Positions 24,500 through 36,208 of a stretch of DNA of 64,000 nucleotides are shown here, piece by piece. The translations under genes and the position numbers were made by a program. Location: NCBI GenBank assembly GCA_030411725.1, contig MU839832.1, forward strand, positions 1,116,001-1,180,000, written 5' to 3'. Under the pieces are notes generated by a model. It saw only the letters and a list, made by a program, of their open reading frames with translations, was not told the DNA's origin and did no database searches. Each line of letters opens with the position of its first letter. The stretch's first letter is position 1. This DNA is from Echria macrotheca. Taxonomy: Eukaryota > Ascomycota > Sordariomycetes > Sordariales > Schizotheciaceae.

Positions 24500-25340
24500 C
24501 TAGTTGGTTGGGCGATCGTGAACGAGAGCAAGCAAATGTGCCTCCTGTGCAGCTGTTACATGATTTTCAGCACACAGATGTTGCGAAAAAGGGAATAGGA
24601 AACATACTGGGCATCCGGTTGGGAATCTCCTCCTCAACAGTTTGAAAGAACTCGCATTCGGTGTCGCAGACCATTTCACCATTTTGCATATCCATGACAA
24701 AGGCACGGATCTGCCAATTACCGGTCACGGTGACGCGGAGCGAGCGAAAGGCAGCGTAAAGCGTCATGAATCCGGGCGTGCCGTAGACACCGAAGTTGCT
24801 GGTTGACTCGACATAATGGGGAAGCTCGGTGAGACTCTGATATCCGGCATTCATGTACGAGGCGACATCAACCTCCGGGGGGGCGTTGGGGTGGAAGAGA
24901 TGAACCCCAACATAGAGGTACGCTGGGTCCCGAGTTTCATATAAAGTGGCTTTGACCACAAGCGCCGGGGAGAGAGGGTTATGGATCGTTGCCTTAGCAC
25001 TAGGCTGGATGAGAAACTGGACCGACTCCGGTTGCTGCCAGGCTGCTTGTTGCTGTTGACCATCTGGGACTGCTGTATGCTTAGAACTGCCGCCCTTCTT
25101 GTCCTCGGTGCTCTTCTTCTCCTTGCCGTGGGACTTCTTGCTGACTTTGTTGCCCTTGTTGCTGCGGCTGCTGCCGCTGCCGCTGCCCGAGGCCTTCGCT
25201 GACGGGGACATGTTGAAGTCGTGCTCGACTATTTCTTCGTATGGCGGATAGTGATGTTCAGAAAGTGCTGGATACTGCGAGTAGTGAACCGGTCTGACAG
25301 AGAAGGAAGGGGCCGTGGAAGCCGCTGCCGACGACGACAT
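24500..25340 (-). CDS. unrecognised beta-rich protein, faintly velvet-like
   Basis: Proposed exons on the minus strand: 25340-24608 and 24552-24500, with a 55-base intron (donor GTATGT at 24607, acceptor ACAG). This gives 261 residues. The unspliced frame would instead run on to 24567. The ATG at 25340 is preferred; an upstream extension to 25400 is possible. Seen: a Tyr/Pro-rich start, a Ser/Gly/Lys-rich disordered stretch at about residues 50-100, then a compact region (FLIQPSAKATIHNPL through CDTECEFFQTVEEE) with alternating hydrophobics that suggests a beta-sandwich. The late GTP..LRVTVTGNWQIRAFV pattern recalls the end of velvet domains, but the diagnostic RRPIDPPP motif is absent. Function is not assigned. 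Confidence 0.6.
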
Positions 25341-26462
25341 TATATAGACGGGGAGGGCCAGGCTCCTTCTGTTCTTCTGCTCGAACAGCTTGTCTTTCAC
25401 GAGGTGAGGCTGGCTGACGTTGGTGAAGCAACTTGATACCGAATTCCGTCCACCTGGCTCTTCACAAAGAAAGAAAACCCCCGATCGATCGGACGAGCTG
25501 CTGGAAGCGCTGCCGCGGAGTTGTGCCCGTTCACAGCCGGGGGTCTCAAGCTGTTCCTCTTGTTTTCACTGGAGCGGGAGTCGTCTTGTTGTGTGCTTGA
25601 TGTACGATCGATCCTCTGTGCCCCTATCCAGCTCAACCTCCTTCGGCAGGGGTGCCGGTCATGCTATCCATGTTCACGGTGCCAAAATAAATCAGCCTTC
25701 CTGCTCGTCCGGGAGCACACGGCAATACGGTGCCGAAAAAGAAACGTTCTGAGCTAGTAGATGGAGCGACTATGACGATATCTCCAAAGCCACGAGGTTA
25801 GCTCAGATTAGGGGTCCAGGCAATGCATGCGGAAGTACGATCGCAAGGTACCACAGCCCCCCCAAGCATCGGAGATGCAGAGTGAAGTACCCCGGTCGGA
25901 TCAGCCCCGGCTGGGGGAACGCCACATTCCGGCCGCCCGGTTTGGTGGACGCCCTGGTGGCCGTCCTCAAAAACATCCGATGGCGACATGGCCGGGTCGC
26001 ACTTCAGATCACCAGCTCCAAAATTCGGCCAAAATCACCAAATGTTCCGTTTAACTTCAGCCCTGCCAGGGATATAATCGGACCAACGCCCTGGTTCCGG
26101 CATTCGTCATTCCGGAGACAATTGGCTAACAGGCCCCGGAAGTCGACCCGGAATGCAAGTCACGATGTGTCAGCGATGTATAAGACGGGCTGTCAGCCAT
26201 GTATAAGATGAGCCTCACTCGGCCGGCTTCCGAAAGTCGTCGGGACCACATCGCAGTGGAAGCAGCCGGAGATGCATCCAAAGGTGTTGTTGGTAATGTG
26301 AACGCCGGCCGGAGGATGCCGTCGAGGGCTTGGCAAGAGGGCACACGTCCATTCGATTCGAAGGTCACCCCGGTTTCAAAAGTATTGATTGTGATGGGCG
26401 TGAAAAAGAAGGGTGAACATGATCTTGACTACATGGGAAGAGAAGCAAAAAAGAAATCAGGT
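25341..26462. other. intergenic region
   Basis: Promoter side of the minus-strand gene ending at 25340, then 3' side of the tRNA-Thr gene. No protein gene seen. Confidence 0.55.
26447..26452 (-). terminator. Pol III T-run for tRNA-Thr
   Basis: Six consecutive T on the minus strand, about 10 bases past the tRNA-Thr 3' end. A standard RNA polymerase III stop. Confidence 0.7.
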
Positions 26463-26544
26463 TGCCCACTATCAGAATCGAACTGATGACCTTGTCATTG
26501 CCCTAGAATACTAGTGACACGCTCTACCACTGAGCCAAGCGGGC
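26463..26544 (-). tRNA. tRNA-Thr(AGT) with 10-nt intron
   Basis: Cloverleaf fits fully: acceptor GCCCGCT/AGTGGGC (one G-U), D arm GCTC/GAGC, anticodon stem TGTCA/TGACA, loop CTAGTA plus A with anticodon AGT, T arm ATCAG-TTCGATT-CTGAT. A 10-base intron (26499-26508) interrupts the loop at the standard position after base 37. Compare the second copy at 49948. Confidence 0.93.
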
Positions 26545-27013
26545 GTTGTTAGATAATCATATGGACTCCCTTTTTTGTACTTGTTTCGATGCGCGCAGCG
26601 GGAGCTTCGACCTCACTCCAACTTCATGATCAGATCAACAAGCGAGCGACCTGAGGCCACAGAATTGTAAGCACGAGGCAGGCACATCCATAGACTACAT
26701 AGCAAATGGACAATATAGACGAAATCAATGTCGGCGTCCTCGAGTCAAAGAACGCCGAAACATTCAAACATGCACGCAAGCATACTGCTTGCCATTCGGT
26801 TAAGGGAATTAAAGCCGACGGCCTGATTCATGCCCTCGGGTACCCAGCTGGCATGATGCCTCGAGTCTCAAAATTCCCAAAAGAGAAATCCACCAGAGAA
26901 ACTTTTTTCCAAATATCCACCGCAACTCCATCGAACCACAAGTCAAACTCCCGTCTCCAGCCCCACACGGCCTCCCCATCATAACCAAGTTTTCGCACTC
27001 CTCCTCCCAACAA
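26545..27013. other. spacer between divergent tRNA genes
   Basis: Upstream flank of both tRNA-Thr (minus) and tRNA-Glu (plus). No protein gene supported. Confidence 0.6.
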
Positions 27014-27100
27014 TCGGGTATGGTGTAGCGGTAACATCGCTGACTCTCAAAACTCTTGAGAGATCCTCAGCAGCCCGGGGTTCGACTCCCCGTATCCGAG
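27014..27100 (+). tRNA. tRNA-Glu(CTC) with 16-nt intron
   Basis: Acceptor TCGGGTA/TATCCGA (one G-U), D arm GTGT/ACAT, anticodon stem GCTGA/TCAGC, loop with anticodon CTC at 27046-27048, T arm CGGGG-TTCGACT-CCCCG. Intron 27050-27065 follows base 37. No run of four or more T lies between this gene and the next tRNA. Confidence 0.9.
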
Positions 27101-27163
27101 ACCCAGACACAAACTTCCAAAAACTACGGTGAATGCATTTCAAAACATTCACATCCCGTTTAA

Positions 27164-27318
27164 TCTTCCGTAGTATAGTGGTCAGTATGTGAGCTTGTCA
27201 TCGTTGAAAAATTCTCATCCTTGGATGATGTATCGCCTCGCAACAGGCGATTCGGACAGGACGAGAACACTTTCTTCGAACTTCGCTCGAGACCCGGGTT
27301 CAATTCCCGGCGGGAGAG
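27164..27318 (+). tRNA. tRNA-Asp(GTC) with 83-nt intron
   Basis: Acceptor TCTTCCG/CGGGAGA (one G-U), the typical Asp D arm GTATAGTGGTCAGTAT, anticodon stem TGAGC/GCTCG, loop TTGTCA..C with anticodon GTC (27197-27199), T arm CCGGG-TTCAATT-CCCGG. The intron 27201-27283 is at the canonical 37/38 site but unusually long for a nuclear tRNA. A pseudogene is the alternative; intact pairing argues against it. Confidence 0.85.
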
Positions 27319-28742
27319 AAATACTGATAGGGAGGGGTGTCTGGGTGTCTTATTTTTTGAGATTTCGCCCTTCCTCTTTTTGCCTCTGTGTCGGGGTGGG
27401 TCATCTGTTTAGGATGCCCAGGATGCAAGACAGAATTTGGTATGGTTGTCGATACCAACAAGATGGCCTCGTCGTTGACCTTTTTAACTGCATTGCACTC
27501 GATGCCAGAGGACTATCGCAACATGCATAAATTTTCCTCTCGCCTCCAGCCTTTCCTGCACCATCATCTCTCCCAGTCAAGGCCTCTGACATCAAATTCA
27601 ATCTCAAACCGCCTGGCTCCACTGCCATCATTTTCCACAGCACCAAGTCCGCAGAACACTTGTCGGCCCCCATTAATCATCGACAGGAATACTCACTGGC
27701 GGGCCAGGAAGGGCGTACCACGACCCACTTCAACAACTTGAGCGTGTGCGACGGCTCTGGGGAGTAAACTAGGTACCTAAGTCCAAACACCGTCCACGCC
27801 AACCCGTTGCTCTGAAAAGGCCAATCATGTTCATATCGGCATACCCATAACCCAACACGTCAGCAATCGTGTTGTTCAGCACACAACTTTGGGAACATAA
27901 AAGATCCAAAGAGTCTATACGGGGACGGATTATCAAAGATAAACTTCCTCGCGTTATAGGAGCATCTTGAACTGAAACGTACTTCCATATTCCCATATTC
28001 CCACATCCCCATCCAGTCTAGATCCCCAGAGACCTGTCCACAGGTATCCCGATGGTGCGAGATGTCCAAGTCTACCAAAAGAGGTGTGGGCAAGGAACCT
28101 GGGCAAGCTGGGCAGGCAGAACCAGAACATCATAGTAAGCGACTGGATTTCTAGTTTTATGAGACGGTAGAAGTTCCTCTAAGGCCTTAGGCCTGGGGAC
28201 TCGATCCAGATAGAGTACCCCTACGGGGTAAGACAAATAATGGTTGTATGGGACGGTTACCCCAAAGGAAGCATATCAAATGTCAGACGAGAGCTCCCAA
28301 CTTCCATTCGGGCTCACCCTCTTGTTCTCAACTCCAGTTTGACCCCAAGCCAACACCTTTTCATAAAAACCGGATGGATCCCCTTGCCTATTCGCTATAA
28401 TACAAAGATACCCTTTTAAGGTAATCTATGGATACCAATCCCAGAAGACCAACCCGATTTTAGGCCCCCCGTCGCTGTCCCTGCAATTGCCCATCACGGG
28501 CAACCCGGGCCGGACATCCATTTTGTCGATAAAATCCCAAAGAACCTGTACCCCTACCCATCACCCTGTTCATACCCCTTCATCTCATACCGACCAACCC
28601 TTTCTACAGAAAGGAAAAGCCGACCATTTGACAAAGCCGCCAGCCAATCATGACCTCGAAGCGACCATGTCCTCCAGATTTACCTGATAAAATACTTGAG
28701 GCGATCCGTATAGTCCTCCCCATCTGTCTGGCCACTCGCATC
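27319..28742. other. intergenic region
   Basis: Begins with the tRNA-Asp 3' flank and its T-run, and ends at the 3' end of the BTB gene. No supported gene; scattered short frames only. Confidence 0.55.
27353..27358 (+). terminator. Pol III T-run after tRNA-Asp
   Basis: Six T, the first run of four or more T downstream of tRNA-Glu as well as tRNA-Asp. Confidence 0.7.
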
Positions 28743-29707
28743 CTACGCGGTTGTGCTGCTATGCCTAGGCCGCTTCCGCGCGCTGCTGGGGCCGGGATGC
28801 ATTTTTTCGTTGCGCTCGCGCTTGAGCTTTTCGTCGAGAACGCGGGCTGTAGGAGAGAAAATGTCAGCAAGCCCAGGCAGACCAGAGGATAAAAAAACAT
28901 ACTAAGCACGTCGTAACCAAACTGGGGAAACTCGAGACACAAGTTGCGGAACTCGTCCTCGGCCTCGGCGCGGAGGGTGTGGCTGCGCGTGGCCCAAAAG
29001 TTGGCCACGGGCGCGCGGATCGACCTGTCGTCCTGGGACGTGTGCTGGTACACGTAGCGCGCATACGCAATCTCGCCCTTGGCCGTCGAGTTGACGCAGT
29101 GAATCTTGCTCGACGCCAGGTTCTTGAGTTGCGGCAGCTTAAACTTCTCGGCTAGCGTGTACACCTTGGCGTGCCTGAGCAGCTGTTCGCCTGACATGTC
29201 TACCTCCGGGATCGACGGGTCCTTTTCCAACGCCCGCTGGCCCGGCAGCTTCTTGGGGAAGTAGTCGCCGGTATACAAAAACTCGAGGAAGCTGCCAACG
29301 GCGTCGACGTCCTCGCCGGGTAGTTCGAGTGTGCGTGGCTGTTAGAACGCAATGTCAGCTCGCCGCACCATATCCGACAGAAGCACAAGACATACACTGC
29401 CATCATCCGTGAATTCGGCGCATTGCTCAGCGAAATAAGGGCTCTGGCTCAGCAGGCCCTGATGGGCCATCAACACCGTCTCGCTGTCGCCGCTGCCTAT
29501 CAAGAGAGTAACGATTGGGGTCGAGAGATACTGCACAAAGCTGGTTCGCGGCGTCGGGGGGTCTTCGGGGCCAGCCTCGGCAAAGGGCAGCTCTGAGCCG
29601 TTGGCATTGGTGGTGCCCTCATCGCCTGCTGTCTCGGTCATTTCGACGTCGGCGCCGGTGCTTAGGGGCGCGTCCTCGAGGATCTCTTCGTTGAAGCTGT
29701 CAGCCAT
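28743..29707 (-). CDS. BTB/POZ domain protein
   Basis: Three exons on the minus strand: 29707-29396, 29338-28903 and 28846-28743, giving 283 residues with both introns GT-AG (donors GTATGT). Seen: an acidic start, then a BTB fold in SFVQYLSTPIVTLLIGSG, ETVLMAHQGLLSQSPYF and, after the first splice, LPGEDVDAVGSFLEFLYTGDY. A helical region LLRHAKVYTLAEKFKLPQLK follows, then a basic C-terminus (REARKRPRH-like, actually SARKRPRHSS) that may be a nuclear signal. Fungal BTB proteins of this layout are common; some bind Cul3, most are unstudied. The partner is unknown. Confidence 0.88.
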
Positions 29708-30386
29708 AGTGACGATAAATCAATAGCGAAGCTCAGTTTCCAACTGAGAACAGCAAAGTGGGGTGTTAAAATACGTCGTGGAATTCATGGACGCGGGCCG
29801 CAGAATGGAATTGAAAGTACGGTAGAAATGGCGGAAAAAGAGCGATGGTGCAAACTCGGCGATAGATGTGAAGGAGCGTTGGTTGATCTATCGGATGGCA
29901 GTCGAGAAAATGATGGCGGAGAGTTCAAGCTGGGAAGTTGAAGCCGGCGCAAAGCAGCAGCGGGACGGAAGCTCTGCTGCACCTTGCGCTGTCCTGTGGT
30001 TGGCCCGGCCACGACCGACAAGGGTAAGCTGTCGGACCCACATCATCCCACCGTGGCTCGAGCTCCAAGGTTATCTGATTGCGGTCACGGTCACTTTCAT
30101 CCGGAACGAAGGCCATCAGTCAAGGACGTAAATTTGATCTGTTTCGTTGAGAAACAAACATGCTGCTCGCAAGGTATACCCGCTGTATAAAGTAAAGAAT
30201 CGAAAGGAAGGAACTGTGCCACACCCTCCCGGTTCTGCCCCGCCCCGCTGCGTCCTAAACTCCGTGCTCATGAGGACCTGGTTCTCCTAGACCCATTGTT
30301 GGAGAAACAAAATCTCCCAAACCAATATGATACATGCGGCGAGCACTATACCGCCCAAAGATAATTACTATTATGTCCCTTGATCA
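29708..30386. other. intergenic region between BTB gene and SET9
   Basis: Promoter of the BTB gene and 3' flank of SET9, both on the minus strand. Nothing else seen. Confidence 0.6.
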
Positions 30387-32487
30387 TCACACCTCAAGGA
30401 CCTTAGTCGACGCTCTGCGGACACGGCCGCTCCGTCGCACCCCCGAGACGCTGCGGTCTTCCTCCTCAGCTGGGCCGCGGCCCTTAACACCCCTAGACTT
30501 GGCCCTCCCACGAGTGGCTTCCTCCACATCCGGCGTCGACACGTTCGCGGATCCTCGGAGGTCCTTCCAGTACTTCCTGCCACGGATCTTGGCCTCCTCC
30601 TCGGCGTCGAGGAACCGGTGGACGGTTCTGTGATCGAGCACACGTTCTTCCTTATCCGACGGTCCTGCCGGCTCCGTCTTGGGCCAGACGTAGCCGTACA
30701 GCATCGAGTGGCGTTCGCATCGTGGACAGCTTGCCCGAGTATAGTAGGCGTCTTTCTGGACGAACGCCGTGCCGCAGTTCGTGCAGTGGATCCACGCCAT
30801 CTCCGGTTCCGACAGCAACAAAGGGGTCAGGGTATAATCGCCAGGGATGCGCACTCGCCGTGGCGCCGCTGGTGATTCTTCTCTCTCCGCTGACTTCCGT
30901 TTCCCCCTCTTCGGGTTTGGTGTCACCTGGACATCACGCTCGGATCCCGCGCCGTCACCGGGGCCGACAGGCGCTGAATCGACCACGACCAAAGGAACCG
31001 GAGGTCGTTGGCACATGTCGGTAGTTTCGATGCTCATTGCATCTGCGTCCGAGTTCCCAGCAGCGTCGTCAATGGACGACGCTTTCTCGATCGTCGGAAG
31101 AACTGGTGCCGAAGCTGCGGAGACCGAAGGCGGGGGGACGGTGTCATCAGTTCGGGCCTCCTTCATCAGAATCTTAATCGCTTGCTTGACGGGAGTGGCC
31201 TCGGGCGAGAGCGGTTCCGGGGTGTCGGCTCCGGGTGACGTAGCCTCGGTCAGATTGCCGCTAGCGGACTCGGACAAAACGGATTCCTGTCGAGTCCCCG
31301 ACTCTGAGCTTGCCCTGGAGCTGGCCGATACGCGCGAAACCTGCTCAACTTCGTAATGAGTCGTCTTCAGTTTCTTAGACGGTGTAACTGGCGGCGTGTT
31401 CAAGGTCGATATCTGTCTCTTTCGACCACGCGGGACGCCCGATTGATCAATGACGCCAGAATCCGTAGTCGAAGCTCTATCGCCCAGCATTCTCTGGCTG
31501 TGCTTACTTTTTAGTATGCGTGGTCGAATGTCGGGTGTCACCGATGGCGTCCGCGAGCCAGCACCCGTTGTGCTTTCATCGCGCCTGCGGCGGCGCAGCG
31601 AATAACCTCGGGCGGCATCCTCCTCTATGCTCTTCTGGATGGAGGTTTTATCCCCTTGCTTCCAGCCGTTGGCCAGGTTGTCCTCGCAGGTCTTGCAGAG
31701 ACACTCGCAGTTGTCCTCCCCAAAGTAACTGTCGCCGTACGTAACCGTGATTTCCTCCCCGACCTCGATATCTCTGCACGAAATGATTTCGATCCCTGCC
31801 CGCTCTCTAGTAACGAGCCTGGCATTCGCCTTGCAGTCGTGGTTGCAAAGCCGCGCGGGGCCCATGAAGAGGCTGGTGTCCTTGCTGCGGCTGCTCACCA
31901 CCAGACTGAAATCCTTCTTGCGCTTGGCCATCTCGGCTTCCTCCTCCGGAGTAATGACCACCTGGATGCCCGAGAGGTACTTGATTGTCTCGTTTTTCTT
32001 GATGAAGCGGCGCGCCGTGACGCTGGCCTCGGCTGAGACAATCGTGTACCGGTTCGTCGCATTGACCTCGAACGGGCAGTCGGGCAGGTAGATGGACATG
32101 TACCGTCGCAAGTGCGCCTTGAAATCCTCCTTCTCCTTTGGGGTCTTGAGCGACTCGCAGAACTTGCGGAGCCCGTCGGTCGCCAGGAGCTTCTCCTCGG
32201 CGAGTCGAAGGTCGGGGGAAACGATCAGATTAGATTGGATGATTTTCGTGATTTCTTCCTCCCTGATGCTGCGCGAAGGGTGGTACGAGGACCGGTTCTT
32301 GGGGATCGTAGTCCAGTAGTAGGTCTGCGCTCCAGTCAGTCGTGATCCTCGGAATTCTGCGCCGGCCCTTTGGCGGCCCTCAACCTACGTGGTCTACCAA
32401 TGCGTCGGTGAGAATATCGTCGTACGCGGCGAGTTGCGCCAACGTCAGCGGCTGCTTTTTGGCAGCGCTTTGCGATGTTCGAGGCAT
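30387..32487 (-). CDS. set9: histone H4 lysine-20 methyltransferase SET9 (KMT5 type)
   Basis: Two exons on the minus strand: 32487-32389 and 32324-30387, giving 678 residues. The 64-base intron separates ALVDH from TYYWTTIPKNR. Seen: an N-terminal helical region, the SET domain at roughly residues 125-240 with LCNHDCKANARL (192-203) and GEEITVTYGDSYF (222-234), and a post-SET Cys cluster CECLCKTC. A long acidic, Ser-rich tail follows, with a second possible zinc knuckle (CTNCGTAF..CPRCERH). Known: SET9/Suv4-20 enzymes methylate H4K20 and support DNA-damage checkpoint signalling and silencing. Start chosen because MPRTSQSAAKKQPLTLAQLA fits the family N-terminus. Confidence 0.95.
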
Positions 32488-33552
32488 CGCGATCGGTCAA
32501 TATGTCAATCCTGGAGAAAAGGCTGCTGGAAAAACAAAGCGCAAAGTTGAACTGGGGATCGGATGCAGCGCCGATCGGGGTGGTGTTGCTGGTAAGGAGA
32601 GAGAACGTGGTGACTGGTGGCGGTCCCGCCAATTCGAAAGAAAGGAGTGTGTAGAAGCGTCGATGCTGTTGGAGAGTTGGAAGGAACGGACGAAGGTCAG
32701 GGCTGACGCGAGACCTCCTTCATGCGACGTCGACGGCCCAAGCAATTCGGCCCAACTCGCAGAGCGGAAGGGGGCTGAAAGGTGGTGAGACGGCCAGGAG
32801 GACGAAGAAAGGGACACTCAGCCTTCACATCAGCTGCAATCCAGCAAATGGCAGGCACTGCACATCAACAGCAGAGGTGTGGGTGCGGCAACTCCCTTGT
32901 TGGCTGCCAACAGTCCAATCGATCGGGGAGTGTGTGGATGCCCGTCAGACCTGCTGTCGTCATAACCCGGGTCTGCGACGGGCTGGGGGATCGGACACTT
33001 TAGCGGCTGCCGGGCTCCCGCGGTTTGAGGATCGAGAGAGAGAAATGCCAAATGAATCCGGGGCGGGATGGCACATGAAAATGAAATGCGAGACGTGGAG
33101 GAGGAGAAGAACCATTCGAGCGACAGCGACGCGCATCTGCTACCTGCACGCCCCATCCGCAGTCGCTGTCCCAAAGCGTTTGCTCATTTCTATTCCTGCT
33201 GGCAGACGGTTGCCGTGGAAATTCGGGGGGCTAGGCGAGATCGCGACAAGCCTGGTGGGGGAGTCCCGCCCAGGACAGGCCAGCCCACCATCGATTTTGC
33301 GCGGGCAGAACCATTGGACCGCGTTCAGGCACTTGGCCCGAGCTGAGGGAGGTACGAGGGTACAAACTAAAGAGCATGCATCTGGCCGGGGTTTGGCGCA
33401 GCACGGGGCTGATTATGTAACCATGGGGCTAGAGCATGGGCTTTCGCGACAACAAAATTCGGCGCGGGTAGCCATCACGACAGCGCGATAGACACCAGCG
33501 TTACGACCGTCTTCACGGCAGGTTGCAGGCTACAACAGCCTGGGTGGAAAAG
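32488..33552. other. divergent promoter region of set9 and mitochondrial uL14
   Basis: About 1.07 kb between two outward-facing genes. No ORF here is credible. It holds both leaders. Confidence 0.6.
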
Positions 33553-34055
33553 ATGATTCAATTAAAGGTATATATCTTTCCGTCTCACGTTTCCATCCCG
33601 GCTACTCGAACTAACGGGTCGGCAGTCGATGCTGAACTGCATCGACAACTCGGGCGCCGCCATTGTCGAGTGCGCCATGATTGTCGGGCAGAAGAGGCAT
33701 GCCTCGATTGGTGGGTTTGGTCTTTGGCTCTGTACTCCCCGGTACTGACCTGCTTCCAGGTGATCGCATTGTCGTCGTCGTCCAGAAACAAAGAGGTGCC
33801 CAGGCCGAGGGCATGGCGTCCTCATCAGCCGCCAACAAAGTCAAGCGAGGGGACATTCGACATGCCGTTGTGGTTCGGACAAGACAGAAGGTGACGCGGA
33901 GGGATGGAAGCGCCGTGCGATTCGACGACAACGCTTGCGTCTTGATCAACAAAGCCGGTGATCCCGTAGGAACTCGTGTCAATGGTGTGGTCGGCCAGGA
34001 GTTGAGGAAGAAGAAGTGGAGCAAGATTCTGAGTATGGCACCGATGCAGGCGTAG
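33553..34055 (+). CDS. mrpl38: mitochondrial large-subunit ribosomal protein uL14m (MRPL38 in yeast)
   Basis: Three exons: 33553-33567, 33626-33710 and 33760-34055, giving 131 residues. The first exon codes only MIQLK. Seen: the bacterial-type L14 motif order MLNCIDNSGAAIVECAMIVG, DRIVVVVQKQ, VKRGDIRHAVVVRTRQ, RFDDNACVLIN and GTRVNGVVGQELR. Bacterial-like sequence and the lack of cytosolic L23 features place it in the mitochondrial ribosome. There is no long presequence, as is usual for this family. Convergent with rpb9, 313 bases apart. Confidence 0.95.
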
Positions 34056-34368
34056 TCGGGACCAAGATCTCGGGATGGAGACACCACGGGGGCACAAGAT
34101 GAAAAAGGAAACGAGCAAACATATGTGAAGCTTTTCCTCTTCTATTGCCCACGAGTGGTCTATGACAGACGCTGTACTATACAATGTATAAACCCAAAAC
34201 AGTAAAAAGCCCAAGCCAATACACCGTTCAACGAATCGCTGCAGCCCATTTCAAGTTGGTAGACTCTGCGATAAGAGCCTCGGGGCATTCCGATTACCCC
34301 CTCTCCATAACCTATGTTTGATACTGCAAACCTGTCTGGTCTATCGTCCACCAAACGCCTCCCAATAC
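34056..34368. other. convergent 3' region of mrpl38 and rpb9
   Basis: Shared 3' flank of two converging genes; nothing else seen. Confidence 0.6.
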
Positions 34369-34900
34369 TCACTGGAAGATGTTGCCACACTCTTTGTTGC
34401 AGCAGACGTAGAAAAGTTTCTGAGGCTGATGTTAGCTTGGTCGTGCACAGCAAGTTCAATGAACTCACCATGCCGGTTTCCGCGCTTCGCTGCTGCGACT
34501 GGAAGAAGACAGTCTCTTTATGGTCACAGACAGGACACGGCTTCTTCGTTTCTCGTGGAAGCTGTCAACCGAGCGATGTCAGCCGATAGTGCACATGAAG
34601 CGAGGCCTGGCGGCTCGTGTCGCTCTGGTGTGGTGATTTGCCTACCGTAGGATCAGAGGTCACATCCTGTGTCACGCCTGCCGTCTCTCCGGCCTGGCTG
34701 TGAATGATGTTGCGGTAGACACAAGTCGATGTTGCCACCTCTGAATAGCTGCAAGTGCGGCATACAAACATCAGCCGGCGGTTGGCCTCATCTTCCTTGG
34801 GGTACAGCATGTTGCTGCATTCTGAACAAAACTTGAAGTTAATAGGTTCAAGCTTCTTTTTGCCGCTGGCATCGCGGTCCGAGGGCGCTGGAGAAGACAT
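34369..34900 (-). CDS. rpb9: RNA polymerase II subunit RPB9
   Basis: Three exons on the minus strand: 34900-34646, 34561-34469 and 34419-34369, giving 132 residues. Seen: two zinc ribbons. The first is FCSECSNMLYPKED..FVCRTCSY. The second, CPVCDHKETVFFQ..YVCCNKECG, is split by the last intron. Known: RPB9 affects start-site choice, elongation fidelity and transcript cleavage with TFIIS. The N-terminal extension of about 20 residues is longer than in yeast. The last exon holds only 16 residues. Confidence 0.95.
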
Positions 34901-36208
34901 GGTCGGGTGGTGAGCGGGAGCTTGTTGAGTTGAGATGGTCGGTGGTGAAGCGTCGGTGCCGACCGGTTTCGTGCTGGGCGGTTCTGGGGGTTGAGAGGTT
35001 GCGTGGGAGTTTTTGCTGGGGTGGTCAGATGTCGAGTCTTTATGTCCGGCCGGACTGCACTATCTGTTAGAAATGCAGGCGGGCATCGCTTAGTGGCGAG
35101 GCGACAGATTGAAGTCTGAATCTGAGAATAAAGTTCGACTATGAGTAAGGTTTGGGCGAGTCTGCAACGAGCCAATTGGCGCCGCCGACTGGGAATCCAA
35201 AGCATGAAGCCAGCCGTTTGCGCACAGTGGGTCCACTCACTCCATTGCTGCGTCGGCAGCATTGCCCCGCAACTGCGACACTCCCTCATCCACCGAGTCG
35301 GTACTAATTGAAGCTATACCTCTAGCCGCCGCATTCCGTTCATGCTGTGCAGCCCACAAGACCTCAGACGGCAACGACATGGCAAACGACAAAGCTGACT
35401 CGAGTCGAGGATGTCCAAATTAATGTAGTTCCAAAGTATGTCGATAGTAGCGGCGAGTTAACAGAAACTGCTGATCTGGCTTCGATGTTCAAATCATCGA
35501 GACAGGTCACCAAGCAAAGCGGACATTTTTTTATACCACTGTTCCAGGTTGACAACAGTAAGATGCTCCTGGGTAAGAATTCAGTTGCCGTCTGGTGTCT
35601 TCACAAATCCGGCAGCCATGGGACCTTGTGACTCCCTGCAGGTAGATTGTGGTTGCCACACCGGCTGAGGCATCCGCAGGCCTGGGGAAGTCTCCTCCTG
35701 CGTGTGTTCCGGCTGTTGGGCCAGTGAGCAGAAAAGGGTAGGATGCACGGAGTGGTGAGATGCGTGCCCCGGCAACCGACAGACGCGCGGAACCGCCGAG
35801 CAACCCCGCCCAGGCACCCCCGCGACCGTCAAACTCAACTTCCATCGCATTCCGCACTGCCCGCTCACCCTCCCCCAGAAAAGTCCCCATTTTGCACCCC
35901 GCGATTCCGCTGGCCCTGACAGCAGACAGATACATATGACCCGTGGTTCCTAGACTCGGCACGTCACCAGGTCTCGGTTCGGCTCCTTCTGCCGGGTTTC
36001 CTTTTCCCCTAGACCATTCGGTATCATTCAACATTGGGCTTTTTGAGCATTTCTCAGCGCGCATCCCACCCCGCAATACCCCGAGCCACAATATAAATCA
36101 GCTGCCATTGCCAGTTGACAGGCTTCTTCTCCCCGAACCCACCAGCAGCCTCGTCCTTATTATCCTGCTTCACATCCTCGAGAGCTCGGCGCATCCTCGC
36201 AAACAACC
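34901..36208. other. divergent promoter region of rpb9 and the Pin1 gene
   Basis: 1.3 kb without supported genes. A minus-strand frame at 35531-36091 has no recognisable domain and covers the Pin1 promoter. Confidence 0.55.

Noticed and set aside
31747..32091. Plus-strand frames over set9
   Set aside because: Antisense shadows of the SET domain exon.
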